A stretch of DNA of 49,023 bases from Byssothecium circinans (Eukaryota > Ascomycota > Dothideomycetes > Pleosporales > Massarinaceae), in contig ML977002.1 in the NCBI GenBank assembly GCA_010015675.1, forward strand, positions 1 to 49,023. Direction: 5' to 3'. A program made the position numbers and the translations under genes. The notes beneath the pieces are model-generated. The model was given only the letters and a program-made list of their open reading frames with translations. It was not told where the DNA came from and made no database searches. Below are positions 34,128 through 44,957 of the stretch, piece by piece. The first letter of the stretch is position 1, and each line of letters begins with the position of its first letter.

Positions 34128-36576
34128 TGTTGTGAGTCCCCGGATTGCCCACCGCGTCCCAGACGGCCAATATTACCCTGAATATGTCCACGCATACGCG
34201 CTGAAGCCTGACTAACATGCGCTTCCCCATTGCAGCGTGCTCCCCCCTCCGCCGAGGTACCCAGTGGCAGGCTACCCAGGCGCACCGGGCCAGGGACAGC
34301 TCATCGAGACAAACAACACTCTTACGCACCCTACCGGGCCTGAATATCAATTGATAGTGGGAGAAGGTACCTTTCCACCCGTCAACCTTGACCCGGGAAC
34401 TCTCCACTCACATAAACTATGCTAGGCACGTACGTACTTCGAGACGACCTCCACCTGGCCACACCTCCGCCGCACCCCTCCGAAGCCCCGGTACACAACC
34501 CCAATCCGCTCGCGACGACTCTATCGCCCCCAAGCACGGGCACCAAACTCTCCCTCACCGTTCTCGCGCCCCGCCAGCCGTCTGTCTCCCGACTCTTCAG
34601 ACTCGACACCGCCAACAGCGTACCATCGCAGCTGCCCCCAAGTATACAAGAGTCGCCGCACGAGACGAACAGCCAGGCGAGTGACGCAGGCTCACACGGG
34701 GTCAATGGCGTCGCACCATCCCGGCACGGAAGTCTTCATGCGCCGGCCTTTGGCTCGGACAACCCCGCATTGGCTGTGATGAACGGGAAAGAGGGCAAGG
34801 ACAGCAAGGACCCGCTTAAGAGACGGAAGCCAAAGAACAATATTGTTAAGAGCAATTCGTCGTTCGTCTCGCGTGTCATTCCCCACGAGTCGCTGTCGAA
34901 GAGGCTACAGGAACACAACCCTAGCGGGCTGTATTGCTTTGCGAATGTCAACCGAGCACTGCAATGGCTTGATCTCACTTCGCCCACAAAGGTCAAACAC
35001 ACTCACGAGTAGTCGATTCAAGCTAACAGGCAGCAGGAGGAACATCTTACAAAAATCCTGTTCACCAAAGCGCACGCTCTTTGTCACGATGTGAACGAGG
35101 TGACGAAAGGCCCCAACCACATGGATATTGTCATGGGATTCTCAACGGGAGACATTATATGGTATGAGCCAATGTCGCAAAAATATGCGCGGATCAACAA
35201 AAACGTACGTTCATCTTCTTCTCATGGTGTGATTTCGACTTAGGTAATCCTCTAGGGGGCGATCAACAACTCGGCTGTATCCGACATACGATGGCTACCC
35301 AACAGTGAGAACCTCTTCCTGGCAGCGCATATGGATGGAAGTCTGGTCGTGTATGATAAAGAGAAGGAAGATGCAGTGTTCGTCGCCGAAGACCAAGAAA
35401 GTGCAGTCGAAACGAGCTCCGTGAATCATAAGAAGGCGTCGCTTGGCGTGAAGAAATCAGTAAATTCGAAGAATCAGAAAGCGAACCCCGTCTCGTATTG
35501 GAAAGTGTCGGCGTCCAAGATCAACGCATTTGCTTTCTCGCCCGACAACCGCCATATTGCCGTCGTCTCGGAAGACGGATCGTTTCGAATCATCGACTTT
35601 CTTCGCGAACAGTACGTATGCCAGCTTTCTAATCAATAGGATACTGACCTTTCTAGGCTGCTTCACCAATACATGAGCTATTACGGCGGCATGATGTGCG
35701 TCTGCTGGTCACCGGACGGCAGGTATGTGGTCACGGGAGGACAAGACGACCTGGTGTCCATCTGGTCGTTGGAAGACAGCATGCTCGTAGCGCGGTGCCA
35801 GGGACACAACTCATGGGTCACGGCCGTGCAGTTCGACCCATGGCGGTGTGACGAGCGCAATTATCGTATTGGAAGTGTTGGGGAGGACTGTCGATTGTTG
35901 CTGTGGGACTTCAGCGTCGGGATGCTGCACAGGCCTCGAGCGGTTCGTAGTGGAACTGACCAATATGGAACGATAGCTGATATGGTGCAGGCTTCGGTAA
36001 GGCAGCGGAATAGCATCACATCGTCGACGCTGAAGATGCAACGGACTCGAACGGACGGCTCCGCATCGCGGCTGCGATCCAACTCCAATCTCACCACGGG
36101 CAGTCTTGTTGACGATGGTGAGGTTGTGCATGCAGTGGAGCCTCGGGCACGTACGGCGATGCTGCCTCCAGTCCTGGTGAGTTGGCTTGTGGCCGGAGCC
36201 TGTTTCCACTTTATCCTTTATCTATGTGCTCATGAAACCACGCAGGCCAAGACGGTCGACGACCATCCACTCTGCTGGTTGGGATTCGAGGAGGATTGCA
36301 TCATCACGTCGTGCAAGAATGGTGAGTGCAGAGATTTTCTTTGTGTTGACGAGCGGGTCCGTTGGCCGAAACGCAGGCGATGGACAAGGTGGTGGTTGGC
36401 ATGGGCGCCAGGAACACCCGCTTCTGGCACAAGCGGACCCACTGTTATGGTGTTTGCAAAGATACGAACGGAAGCTGATGACATGATTTACAGGCCATAT
36501 CCGGACGTGGGACCGTCCCAGTGATTCGACGACGTCGGCAAGCGCGAGCGCGAGCGCGGGGGCGAGCCATCCGTAG
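34128..36576 (+). CDS. creC: WD40 catabolite-repression protein CreC
   Basis: Predicted 635 residues in eight exons: 34128-34132, 34236-34366, 34426-34991, 35034-35204, 35256-35611, 35657-36176, 36246-36321, 36494-36576; all junctions in phase. CreC is the WD40 partner that stabilises the CreB deubiquitinase in carbon catabolite repression. The first coding exon is only 5 nt (ATGTT); splicing restores [12 protein letters not shown], close to the Aspergillus CreC start as I recall it. Family landmarks: [117 protein letters not shown] and the last repeat [10 protein letters not shown]. The protein ends in a short Ala/Ser-rich tail. Length matches the family (about 630). Confidence 0.96.
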
Positions 36577-37663
36577 GAGTCATCTCAAGTCTCATGGCTC
36601 GAATGACGCCGTGCATCGGAAAAGTCCAAAGGGCCATCCAGCCCTACAGCATGCACAGGTTGAGCACTGTCGAGTGTAGAGTGCCTGCATGCGTGCATCT
36701 TGTACAACAATGGTTTCATACAACGACATCAGCAGAGGCTGCGGCCCGCTTTGCAACTTTCCAAGTCTAGACGTGCTCTGTGCATCTTTGCTTTTCCGCT
36801 ATCGTGTTTCAAACACTGATTGCGCTATTCTGGCGGTGTCGCAGGAGTCACTGGTGAAGTGGTCCAGCACGGGAGCAGCCAGTAGCGAGCATCCTACCGG
36901 GGTCAAGCCTGTTCGCCGGCATATTTCCAGCAATTGCAGCCTGGCAGCCTTTTCCGGCAGGCGCGTCAATCTCGGGCCGAGCACCCCTGCGCCCCTGCTA
37001 TCGATAAGGGATCACGTCAGTGGCAGAACACGCTGCAAGGCTACTGTAGTTACAGTGTAGTACCCGCTGCATGTGCAGAAGAAGCAGAAGAGGGCAGCTA
37101 AGCGCGACTCGAGGGTGAGTCTCGGGTGTTATCAGCGTGCATCGGTCCTTGGTCATCGGTGCATGGCACATGGCACATGGCACATGGTATAGCTGATGGT
37201 CATGCCATCAACCGTTCGCGGCCTTGCCATCGGCACGCATCGGGTCAGTTTCTTTGTTGCGCCTTCTTTTTTCTTCGCTCGCCGCCTGAGAAATTTCCAA
37301 ACAGACCCGCACATGGCCGCGCTAGCGAACCATGATATCCTCCTCCCTACATGTACCGTCGTCTTGCATCTTGATACCGACGTTGCAAGTGTCGACTTCC
37401 ACACCCCACGCTACGGGCTTATTCTTTCCCTCCCACGCCTCTCCAGACGTGCGAGCTGAACCCATTGCTACCACTCCGCCACCCTCACTGCGGATCGTAT
37501 CGTCGTATACAAGCCCGACCACCATCGATAAGGACTGGGCCCGGAACTTCGCCTTTCCCGCCGTGCTGTCATTCCCGGCAATCAATAAGGCCTGACCCTG
37601 CCTGTCAGACTGACAGCGATGATCTTCTGTTCTCTTTAATTTTCTTGTCTTCTTTACATCATC
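36577..37663. other. Intergenic region between creC and creD
   Basis: About 1.1 kb. It should hold the creC 3' flank and creD promoter. A short tandem repeat GGCACAT (three to four units) lies at 37161-37187. ORFs on both strands (60-147 codons) have no domain. The last 60 bases before the creD ATG are pyrimidine-rich, as usual for a fungal leader. Confidence 0.5.
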
Positions 37664-39510
37664 ATGCCTCGTCCCGGAACAGGCTTCTTTGGGGGAACCG
37701 CTGCGCCTGTTTTGGAGATCAAGTAAGTCAATGAACATTAATTCATCCTCAGCTTTACCTCGCAAAGCAGTAGGCTGACTTTCCAGGCCGGATTCGCCCT
37801 TTGTGGTCTTCTATGGAGAGCCGTCGGAAGCCCAAAATGCAGAGCTCACGGGCAAGCTGGTCCTCACCAACCAGGAGTCCATGTCGGTGCGCAGCATTCG
37901 CATGACCTTGACAGGTGTGCGCAAGGTCTCGTACGTCTTCCTCATGCCCCGGGAACTTGTAGGGGTGCTAATTGCTGTTCAGTTGGTACACCAACAACAC
38001 GGTCACGCCGCAGCCGATATCGCAAAAATCGCATTTCCTCCTCGAGAACCTGAGTCTGTTCCCCGTGAGCGGTTCGACAAACAAGGCCCACAAGATCAAT
38101 GCGGGCACACATGAGTGGGAGTTCAAGTTCACCATGCCGAGCAAGTTGGACGAGAGCGTCGAGGGGCTTCCCACCAACTATATCATATACAATTTGAAGG
38201 CGTCGGTCGACAGGGGGTACATGAGCAAGCCGCTGGCTGCGACCTCACATATTCGCGTCATTCGAACCCTCGGGCGAGATCTTCTCGAAACGGTGCCGAT
38301 GGAGCAAATCAACGAGGACATTTGGGCGTCAAAGTTGGCCTACAAGATCACGATTCCACAGAAGAACTATATTGTGGGCACTTCAATCACGGCCGATTAC
38401 GTTCTAATACCCCTCCGGAAAGGCGTCGAAATCGCGGACATCAGAATGGAATTGATCGAATCGCGCCAACTATTCTGCGACTTCGCCGGCCGCCGCGTCT
38501 CACAGCAGACAGATTCCCAAGTCTGCGTGACAGAAAGTCAAGTGCCCGAAAACTCGAAGCATCTTGTTCCCGCCGGAGTCGATGACGCCGCCCAGTTCTT
38601 CGATGAGTGCTACCGCTTCTCGATGACCCTGGACCTTCCGAGGTCGCTCAAAGACTGCAGGCAATCCGTCGATACGGCGAACGTCCGGATAACGCACAAG
38701 CTCCGCCTCTACGTGAACCTACATAACCCGGAAGGCCATACCAGTCAGCTTCTGGTTAAAAACCACGTACATTTATTCATCTCGCCGAATCTACCACCGG
38801 GTGAAGACCAGAGCGTAACGGTCGACCAGAACGTCTTGTCGCAACAAGCGATCCAAGACGAAGTGAACCAAAATGCGCCTCCTACGTATGGGCTGCATCA
38901 GCTGGACTCACTGTACAACGATATCGATCCCAGCGGATTCATGACGCCAGGCGGTCACGCGAGCATAGCGAACAGTGCCACCAATACGCCATTTTACGCG
39001 CGCAGTCGCTCCGGGTCGGTGGAGAATTTGGCTTCGTTAGATGCCGCGGTAGGCGGAGTCTCCACCGCTGCACTCCAGCACCGACTCCAAAACCTCAACC
39101 TAAATGGCCCAATACCACGCTTTATCCCTCCCAGGCAACACTCGCAGCAATCACACAACTCGCACCATTCATCTGGAGGTAGTACTCCACTCACCAACGC
39201 CAACGAAAACGGCCACCAGCAGCCCCTAGACAGCTACTTCGCGTCCGCTGACTACGACATGGAAGCCCTCGCTCGAACGCCCAGTTACAACACGGCGGTA
39301 CGCACACCAGCACGAACACCCATTTCAGAAGACCTTCCCACCTACGCAATCGCGACATCACGCCCTTCCAGCCCGAGCAGGAGTTCGACGAGTAGAGGCA
39401 CGACCCCTAGCCCGGCCCGTAGCCTTGCTACTCTGACCGAAGAGACGCAACGGAACACGTTGATGAATAGTCGAAGGCAGTCTCCTGGGACTAGCGATGA
39501 TGGAAGGTAA
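37664..39510 (+). CDS. creD: Arrestin-like ubiquitin ligase adaptor CreD
   Basis: Predicted 576 residues; exons 37664-37722, 37787-37930, 37983-39510, with 64- and 52-bp introns. CreD/ART-type alpha-arrestins link HECT ligases (Rsp5/HulA) to membrane transporters and act in carbon catabolite repression. The arrestin N domain begins PDSPFVVFYGEPSEAQNAEL and includes RSIRMTLTGVRKVSWY; the C domain includes LAYKITIPQKNYIVGTSI and ITHKLRLYVNLHNPEG. PY motifs for WW-domain binding are visible: PPTY (in QNAPPTYGL) and LPTY (in EDLPTYAI). The C-terminal third is Ser/Thr/Pro-rich and likely phosphorylated (SRSGSVENL; RPSSPSRSSTSRGTTPSP). Length is close to known CreD. It sits about 1.1 kb downstream of creC, same strand. 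Confidence 0.94.
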
Positions 39511-40738
39511 CTATCCTTCGTTTGCACCACACCTTGCCCTTGAGTTCCGTGGACTTGCTCTTTTGTGCACGGTGCGGTGCGGTGTCGCAAGTCTGGATTC
39601 ACTTTATTAAGTACAATCCGCAGACTTTTGACCTTGCGCTGTATATTGCTTTTTTATTGTCTTTGAGCGCAGCGAGCATGCCCATGGAATTCTTATTCCT
39701 CTGTTTTTCATCTCTCCACTCATGCATGGTGGTGGCTTAGGTGGTCTCCAAGACCCCGTCCCCATCTAGTCTCCCTCTCCTGCTCCGCACCATCACACGC
39801 TTTCCTCCACATAATGATTCCTATACTTAATACCCCTTTCTCTAGTCTTCTCCAAACACAGGCACAACCACAAACCCATCCTTTGACGCCAACCACTTCA
39901 AACTCCTCCTCGTCGCCATCGTCTCAACACCTCTCCCCACCGTCATCCTCCACGTCTTCGAATCGAAGTCGCAGCAGGAGCCGCAGCTCCTCACGATCAC
40001 GACCACAATCACGATCTTCACTCCTACATCTAGGATCCTCACGTCCGAAGCACGACAGAGCGCAGAGCTCGAGCAGTGTTAGGGAGACCCTCGATCTGAT
40101 AGCGGGATTTCGGAAAGCTCTTGGGCATTTGTGATGACTGTGCCTACATGGTGTTTTCGTTTTATCTCAGTTGGCTTCTTACGGCTTTGAGATAGGCATG
40201 ACTGTTATGACACGGCGGCTTGTAGGTTTGCTAGGTGGTTGGGCTAGAGAAAAGAAATTTCTGCTTGAGTGCATTAATGGATGCATGTAGTGCATTTAGC
40301 TGGATCTGCGACCGGCAGGCTTATCTGTTAGTTTGATATTTTGGGATACCCTTGAATGGAACGATTGTACATGCATAAAGCGAAGAATGTGTTGGTTTAT
40401 CTTTTATGGGTCTCTGATTTAGTGCCAGCCTGGAGTGTCTGGAACGTGCCCGCTCGCGTTTAGGTGTACCGGTAGAAGGTAGTCTAGCAAATCAAGAACG
40501 TGAAAGGTTTACATGTGAAAGATGTTTGACAATTCGTTGACATGGTGATGGACCCTGGGGGGTACGGGGTTCGGGGACGACGAGAGAGCATATGAAGGAT
40601 ATCAATGAGAGTGATATAGTTCAACCTCTATCATATGAGTGAAAACAAGAAAAAACATCATTTCTAAACGAGCACTCCAAACCCTGAAAACTGAGTAAAG
40701 AACCCCCTCCCCATCCCCCCCTAAATCCTACTCTCCTA
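39511..40738. other. Intergenic region with an SR-rich ORF
   Basis: A 106-codon plus-strand ORF (39814-40134) is Ser/Arg/Pro-rich (SRSRSRSSSRSRPQSRSS) and ends RETLDLIAGFRKALGHL. It could be a tiny gene or a downstream exon, but composition alone can produce it and no domain supports it. The rest is the creD 3' flank and non-coding sequence. Confidence 0.4.
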
Positions 40739-40813
40739 GGGTGGGAGGGCTCAGTAGTCGAGTGCTACAGCCTTAGGCTTTTAAGAGAAAGCGTACGGTT
40801 AAATCCTCCCCCT
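40739..40813 (+). other. tRNA-like remnant or SINE-type pol III promoter
   Basis: GGGCTCAGTAGTCGAG resembles an A box, and GGTTAAATCC, about 50 bases on, resembles a B box lacking one C. The ends GGGTGGG and CTCCCCC can pair in six of seven positions with one wobble. T-arm and anticodon stems do not fold properly, and no T-run terminator follows. Best read as a decayed tRNA or the head of a tRNA-derived SINE rather than a working tRNA. Confidence 0.3.
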
Positions 40814-41277
40814 ATTATACAATTACTCTATAAGGAATTTTAAGGGGAAATAGTCTCGTGGAGTTGATCAGGATGCTGGAGGATGTGAAGGGTAATTTAG
40901 TCGTTGAGTTTATAGTGTGGGGAAGGCGACATTGAAGGAGGTGTTTGAGAATATTGTGAGGAGGTATGGCGAGTATGCTGAAAAGTGAGGAATGAAGCGG
41001 GGTTCCGAACTAGAAGCTGGCGCGGAAAGTAGTATTAGGCACTTTGGATCTAGTTTATCATCGCCTGAGGTAGAGGTTTTCTCGAGATACCCAATCATAA
41101 TCTTTCGGCTGTCAGATATATAGCAAACCATTATGGAATTCTTATGATCCACAGAGAGTGAAGGTCTACAACAGCTTGTTCCGCTAACGCGATTGGCGAA
41201 CGAGACACATAAACCACAAGGGCTTTCGGTTCTCAAAGGAGTCCTTGGCTGACCTTTGTATCCTCCCGTACCCTTCT
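40814..41277. other. Intergenic region, 3' flank of the M6 protease gene
   Basis: A 151-codon minus-strand ORF (40910-41365) overlaps the protease 3' end in another frame and has no domain. No gene supported. Confidence 0.45.
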
Positions 41278-43500
41278 TCAGAGGAATTGATTCTCCGTAA
41301 TGTCCCTGATAGGTGTGATAGTCCACCTTTCCGTTGGCCTCCCAGTATTCTTGTCGTTCAACCACACCGACGGCCCACCCTCCTTCGTATCAAGCACCAA
41401 ATTCGGGCCTCCATATGCATTTGACAGATTATATGTTCCGTCGCCCCAGCCTGTAATCGTCCAATACTGTCCCGAGTACCAACCAGCCGGCTGCAACACC
41501 GGTTTCCTCATATCATTACCGTAAACATCTAGGCGACGATTTGCACCTAGGAAGAGCGTACGAAGAAAGTAAGTTCCGTCACCGTTAGATTTGATCTGCC
41601 AGTGCTGGCCAGAGAAATTGCCATCTCGGGCCGTTTGGAGGAGCCCCTTGCTATTGACACCGTTGTCATTGATGACATCGAGTGAATGCGTGGGTGGGTT
41701 ATAGGTGTTCTTGAGGCGATACCACTTCTTAGGATCGAAGTCGCCAGTAGGCGGTGTGCCAATTGGTTTGACGGTGATGTTGAAGGTCATTGATGGAGAG
41801 CTCGCCGGAATGTTGGTGCAGGAGACAAAGCTTCGCAGTGGTTAGCTGATTTCCTTTCTCAAATGTGGCACTACTTACGTGTCCATGCTAGAATGTGCCT
41901 TGCTGTTGGGGTTGGATGTTGCGTTGAAGGTCGCATTGTTTGAGAGGCCCGGATACGGGTCACCATTATCTCCCCAATCCAACCTTCTCTTCAACTCATC
42001 GAGGCCGTCGGCTTGCATGAGCTTGACTTTGAGGTGGTTCTCGTCGCGGTTGGTAAAGACAGCATCGTCAATGTGCCAAACGAGAAGGCCAGCGCCAGGA
42101 AGTGATTCATCGAAGCCGGTGAGTTGGCGGTTTTCAACCAGGTAGTACTCTTGGCTACTAGTGTCACCGTTTGTCCAGAGGCGGTGGGTCTTGAAACCAG
42201 TTTTTACGTCTTCAAGTGTAATTTGGTGGTTCTCGGTTTCAACGACGGTTTCTATCCACCCTTGTGAGGCCTTGCACCCTATACAGGGTTAACAACGCGC
42301 CACAGCGTTATGCTCGGTGACGTACAAGCGGATGGGTGGCAGGGGCGGTCACCAGGGCGGTAACCGCCCGCTCCCCAACTGCCGCCGGACATGAGGCACC
42401 AATTCCCAATTCCTGCACTAGCAAAAATCGGGGTTTGATCTGTGTCGTAGAGATCTGGCCAGCCGAAGACTAGGAACAGTTAGTCGTGAAGCAACGGCGA
42501 ATTTACACCGCAGACATGCCTAAATGCCCTATTTCATGAGCGCAAACCCCGCATCTGGCATCCTCGGAGACTGTGAGAAAACCGAATACATTAACTCCTA
42601 CAGGATTTGTGAGTTCAAGTATTCTACATGATTTGGTGAGTCACTTACCGCCAATGGATTTCTCCGAATTCAGAACCCATTTGAACGACCAGATGTCTCC
42701 GGTCTGACCAGTCTCGTCAGCGGCAGCGCCGGCATGTACTACTATGAAAGCATCCACATAGCCATTCCCGTCATTGTCGTATTGCTTCCAATTGCTAATG
42801 CTATTCTTGGCAAGCTCGAAAGTTTCATCTGCCATGTCCCGTCCGTTCGGGCTAGTTGGGCTCATGCCAGACGCTAGAAGGAGTTAGAAACGACGAAGAA
42901 ACGAGGTGAATATATTACCGTGGTTGGCGTAGTATCCCTGGGTCTGGCTCACGGTGAACGGGCCCACCACTTCACCTTCAAATGAAATGTTCCTGTTGGA
43001 GACCTCCAAGTAGTAGTCACTGACTGAGCCAGTGCTAACCTTGTTGCCGGCAGAGAACAACAGCTCTTGAAAACGCTCCTTAGTCCCCGGCTTCATTTTG
43101 ACATCTTGGAATTCAATAAGGACAACCACAACCCTAAAAGGCAGTTATTGTCGCTACTCTTCATTGGAATGTGATGATACTAACTTGATGGAACCTCTCA
43201 GTGGAGCTCGATCCAACGCGGCCGTGCTCATGGCCATAATCGAAGTTGGCTTCGAGTAATGCTCTTCAAATGGTCAGGGGCTCTATTGTTAATTCAAGTA
43301 CGATGGGACTGACCTGCTGGAAAGATGAGGCCATCGTTAAAGCCGGGCACGGCTGGCTTGCCAATATGACTGGCTGGACCTTGAATCGCGGCTTGAGCAC
43401 TACCAGCATTCTGAGCGAGCAACGCTGCCTGGGCTCGGGTTCGAAGGAGGTCTGGGTGCGGAGGAACGAAGCATGGCTTATCACAGTGACGTGGGCCCAT
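41278..43500 (-). CDS. M6-family metalloprotease with ricin-type lectin domain
   Basis: Predicted 626 residues in eight exons: 43314-43500, 43185-43263, 42919-43133, 42649-42873, 42520-42597, 42326-42469, 41879-42278, 41278-41830; every junction keeps frame. M6 (immune inhibitor A type) enzymes are zinc metalloproteases. The zinc motif HEIGH is at residues 256-260, followed by VFGWPDLYDTD, IGNWCLMSGGSWG and GAGLLVWHIDD, all hallmark segments. The C-terminal ~165 residues form a ricin-B-like domain with repeated GQHW, GQYW and ERW motifs (QxW type), likely carbohydrate-binding. The intron after HEIGHL has a GC donor (GCATGT) and CCTAG acceptor. From ATG 43500 no signal peptide is seen; an upstream exon could supply one (hydrophobic start MGVSSLFSFLVS near 43612), but I could not join it. 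It borders a transposon block. Confidence 0.88.
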
Positions 43501-44233
43501 GATGAATGAAGCAGTCGAGTGCAGGGGTATTTCGTAGGTATTGAGTTGGTCGAGGTTCGAAAGTTGAACTACGGTTAGAAACCAGAAACGAGAATAGAGA
43601 CGAAACACCCATATTTATTGCCATTGAAAAGCCTGGCCGGAGCTTCGCCTGAGCTGTAACAGGGTCTAGATTGCCTGCTCAGTCGCTAGCTATTTGCTTG
43701 GTTTATGCGGTACGCTTTGCTTCATGGGAAATGACGGTGAAATTGTGACATTTGGCTGACGTACTGAATTCTGGAGGAGCTGAAAATGTGAAGTTAAGAA
43801 AGCGGTATCACAAAGGCGTCCAGTAGCTGTCGCCGGCTTGAGAGCCACGAAACAATAGAGATGCAATGGAGTGCGGACAAGTAGGCCAAGCACCAATGTC
43901 TTAGCCTTATAGAAGAGTAGCGAGTTCCATCGATCAGGTTCGCGGGAAGAGCTATTCAGCTGTCCAAGAACACAATAGCTGTAACTGTGTGGTATGTAGA
44001 ATGCAGGTTGTGATAGGGCAACGGGCCTTAATCGTCCGCTTCGGGCAGTGGGTGAAGAGTCTAGATTGACCGACATACTTGAGCTGAGAGTTAACTCTGG
44101 TCCCTGTATTGAGGCATACCGAGCTTCACCATCCGAGCGGCCCCACCACCCAACAGTGCCAACCACCAAAATGACACCACTACTTCAACACGCGATAACT
44201 CCACCGCCATGAGCTCAATCGAGGCTGCGATTG
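43501..44233. other. Intergenic region up to the transposon boundary
   Basis: Upstream region of the M6 protease gene. A 159-codon minus-strand ORF (43690-44169) has only a non-ATG start and no domain. Composition is ordinary until about 44232, where AT-rich transposon sequence begins within a few bases. Confidence 0.5.
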
Positions 44234-44957
44234 CAGCCTAGACCTATTAGAGAACTAGCGTAGAGAGGATAGAGATACCTAAAATTAGAAATATATAATA
44301 AAACTTTTTATTTAACTAGATATTATTACTTCTAGCCTATAGATATCTTTTATATATATATATAGAAGTAATATAAATAGTTAGCTACTAGAAATTAGCT
44401 TATATAAGCTTTATAATAAGGCAGTGTCTAAATTTTCTAAAAACCTACACTTCCTAAGCTAGATCCTTTAGTTTTAGAGGTAATTACTTACTTTAAGCTT
44501 ATATAGCTTTATTTAGTATATACTATATCCTTCTTATAGAAGGAACTATAGGTTTCTAATATATAGTACTTTATTTAGAAGGTTTTTTATTTTTTCTTAT
44601 CCTCTACCTTACACCTACTACAATAGCGTTAAATATAGGCTGCACGCTATAATAACTTAATACCTACTAACTAATATACTAATAAGTATGTCCTAAAAGT
44701 TATATAGCCTATTAGTAACGTTTAGCTATTAATCTATAGGTAAAGGTAGGTTTTACCTAAGATTTCTTCTTTTACTAATAACTATTTTATTACGTAAGCT
44801 ATAGCTATAAAATTTTAATAGCTATTAGATTATATATATATCTATCTAGGTTTCAAATGTCAAAAGAAAATATTAAGGTTTAGCTTTGTTATTAAGATAT
44901 CCTGTTTTGATTTTCTAATGCCAAGCTTTTGAGCGGTTCGGTGGTGCTTTACGTTAT
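44234..44957 (+). mobile_element. Truncated TIR element, copy D
   Basis: Begins abruptly at GCAGCCTAGACCTATTAGAG, a segment internal to copies A and B, and continues in register with them to a right end GAGCGGTTCGGTGGTGCTTT, then ACGTTAT. The left half is missing. AT-rich, no ORF. Confidence 0.7.

Noticed and set aside
39814..40134. 106-codon Ser/Arg-rich ORF downstream of creD
   Set aside because: Low-complexity composition can give a long open frame by chance; no splice link to creD is evident and no domain is visible.
43690..44169. 159-codon minus-strand ORF upstream of the protease
   Set aside because: Opens only with a non-ATG codon and shows no domain or splice connection.
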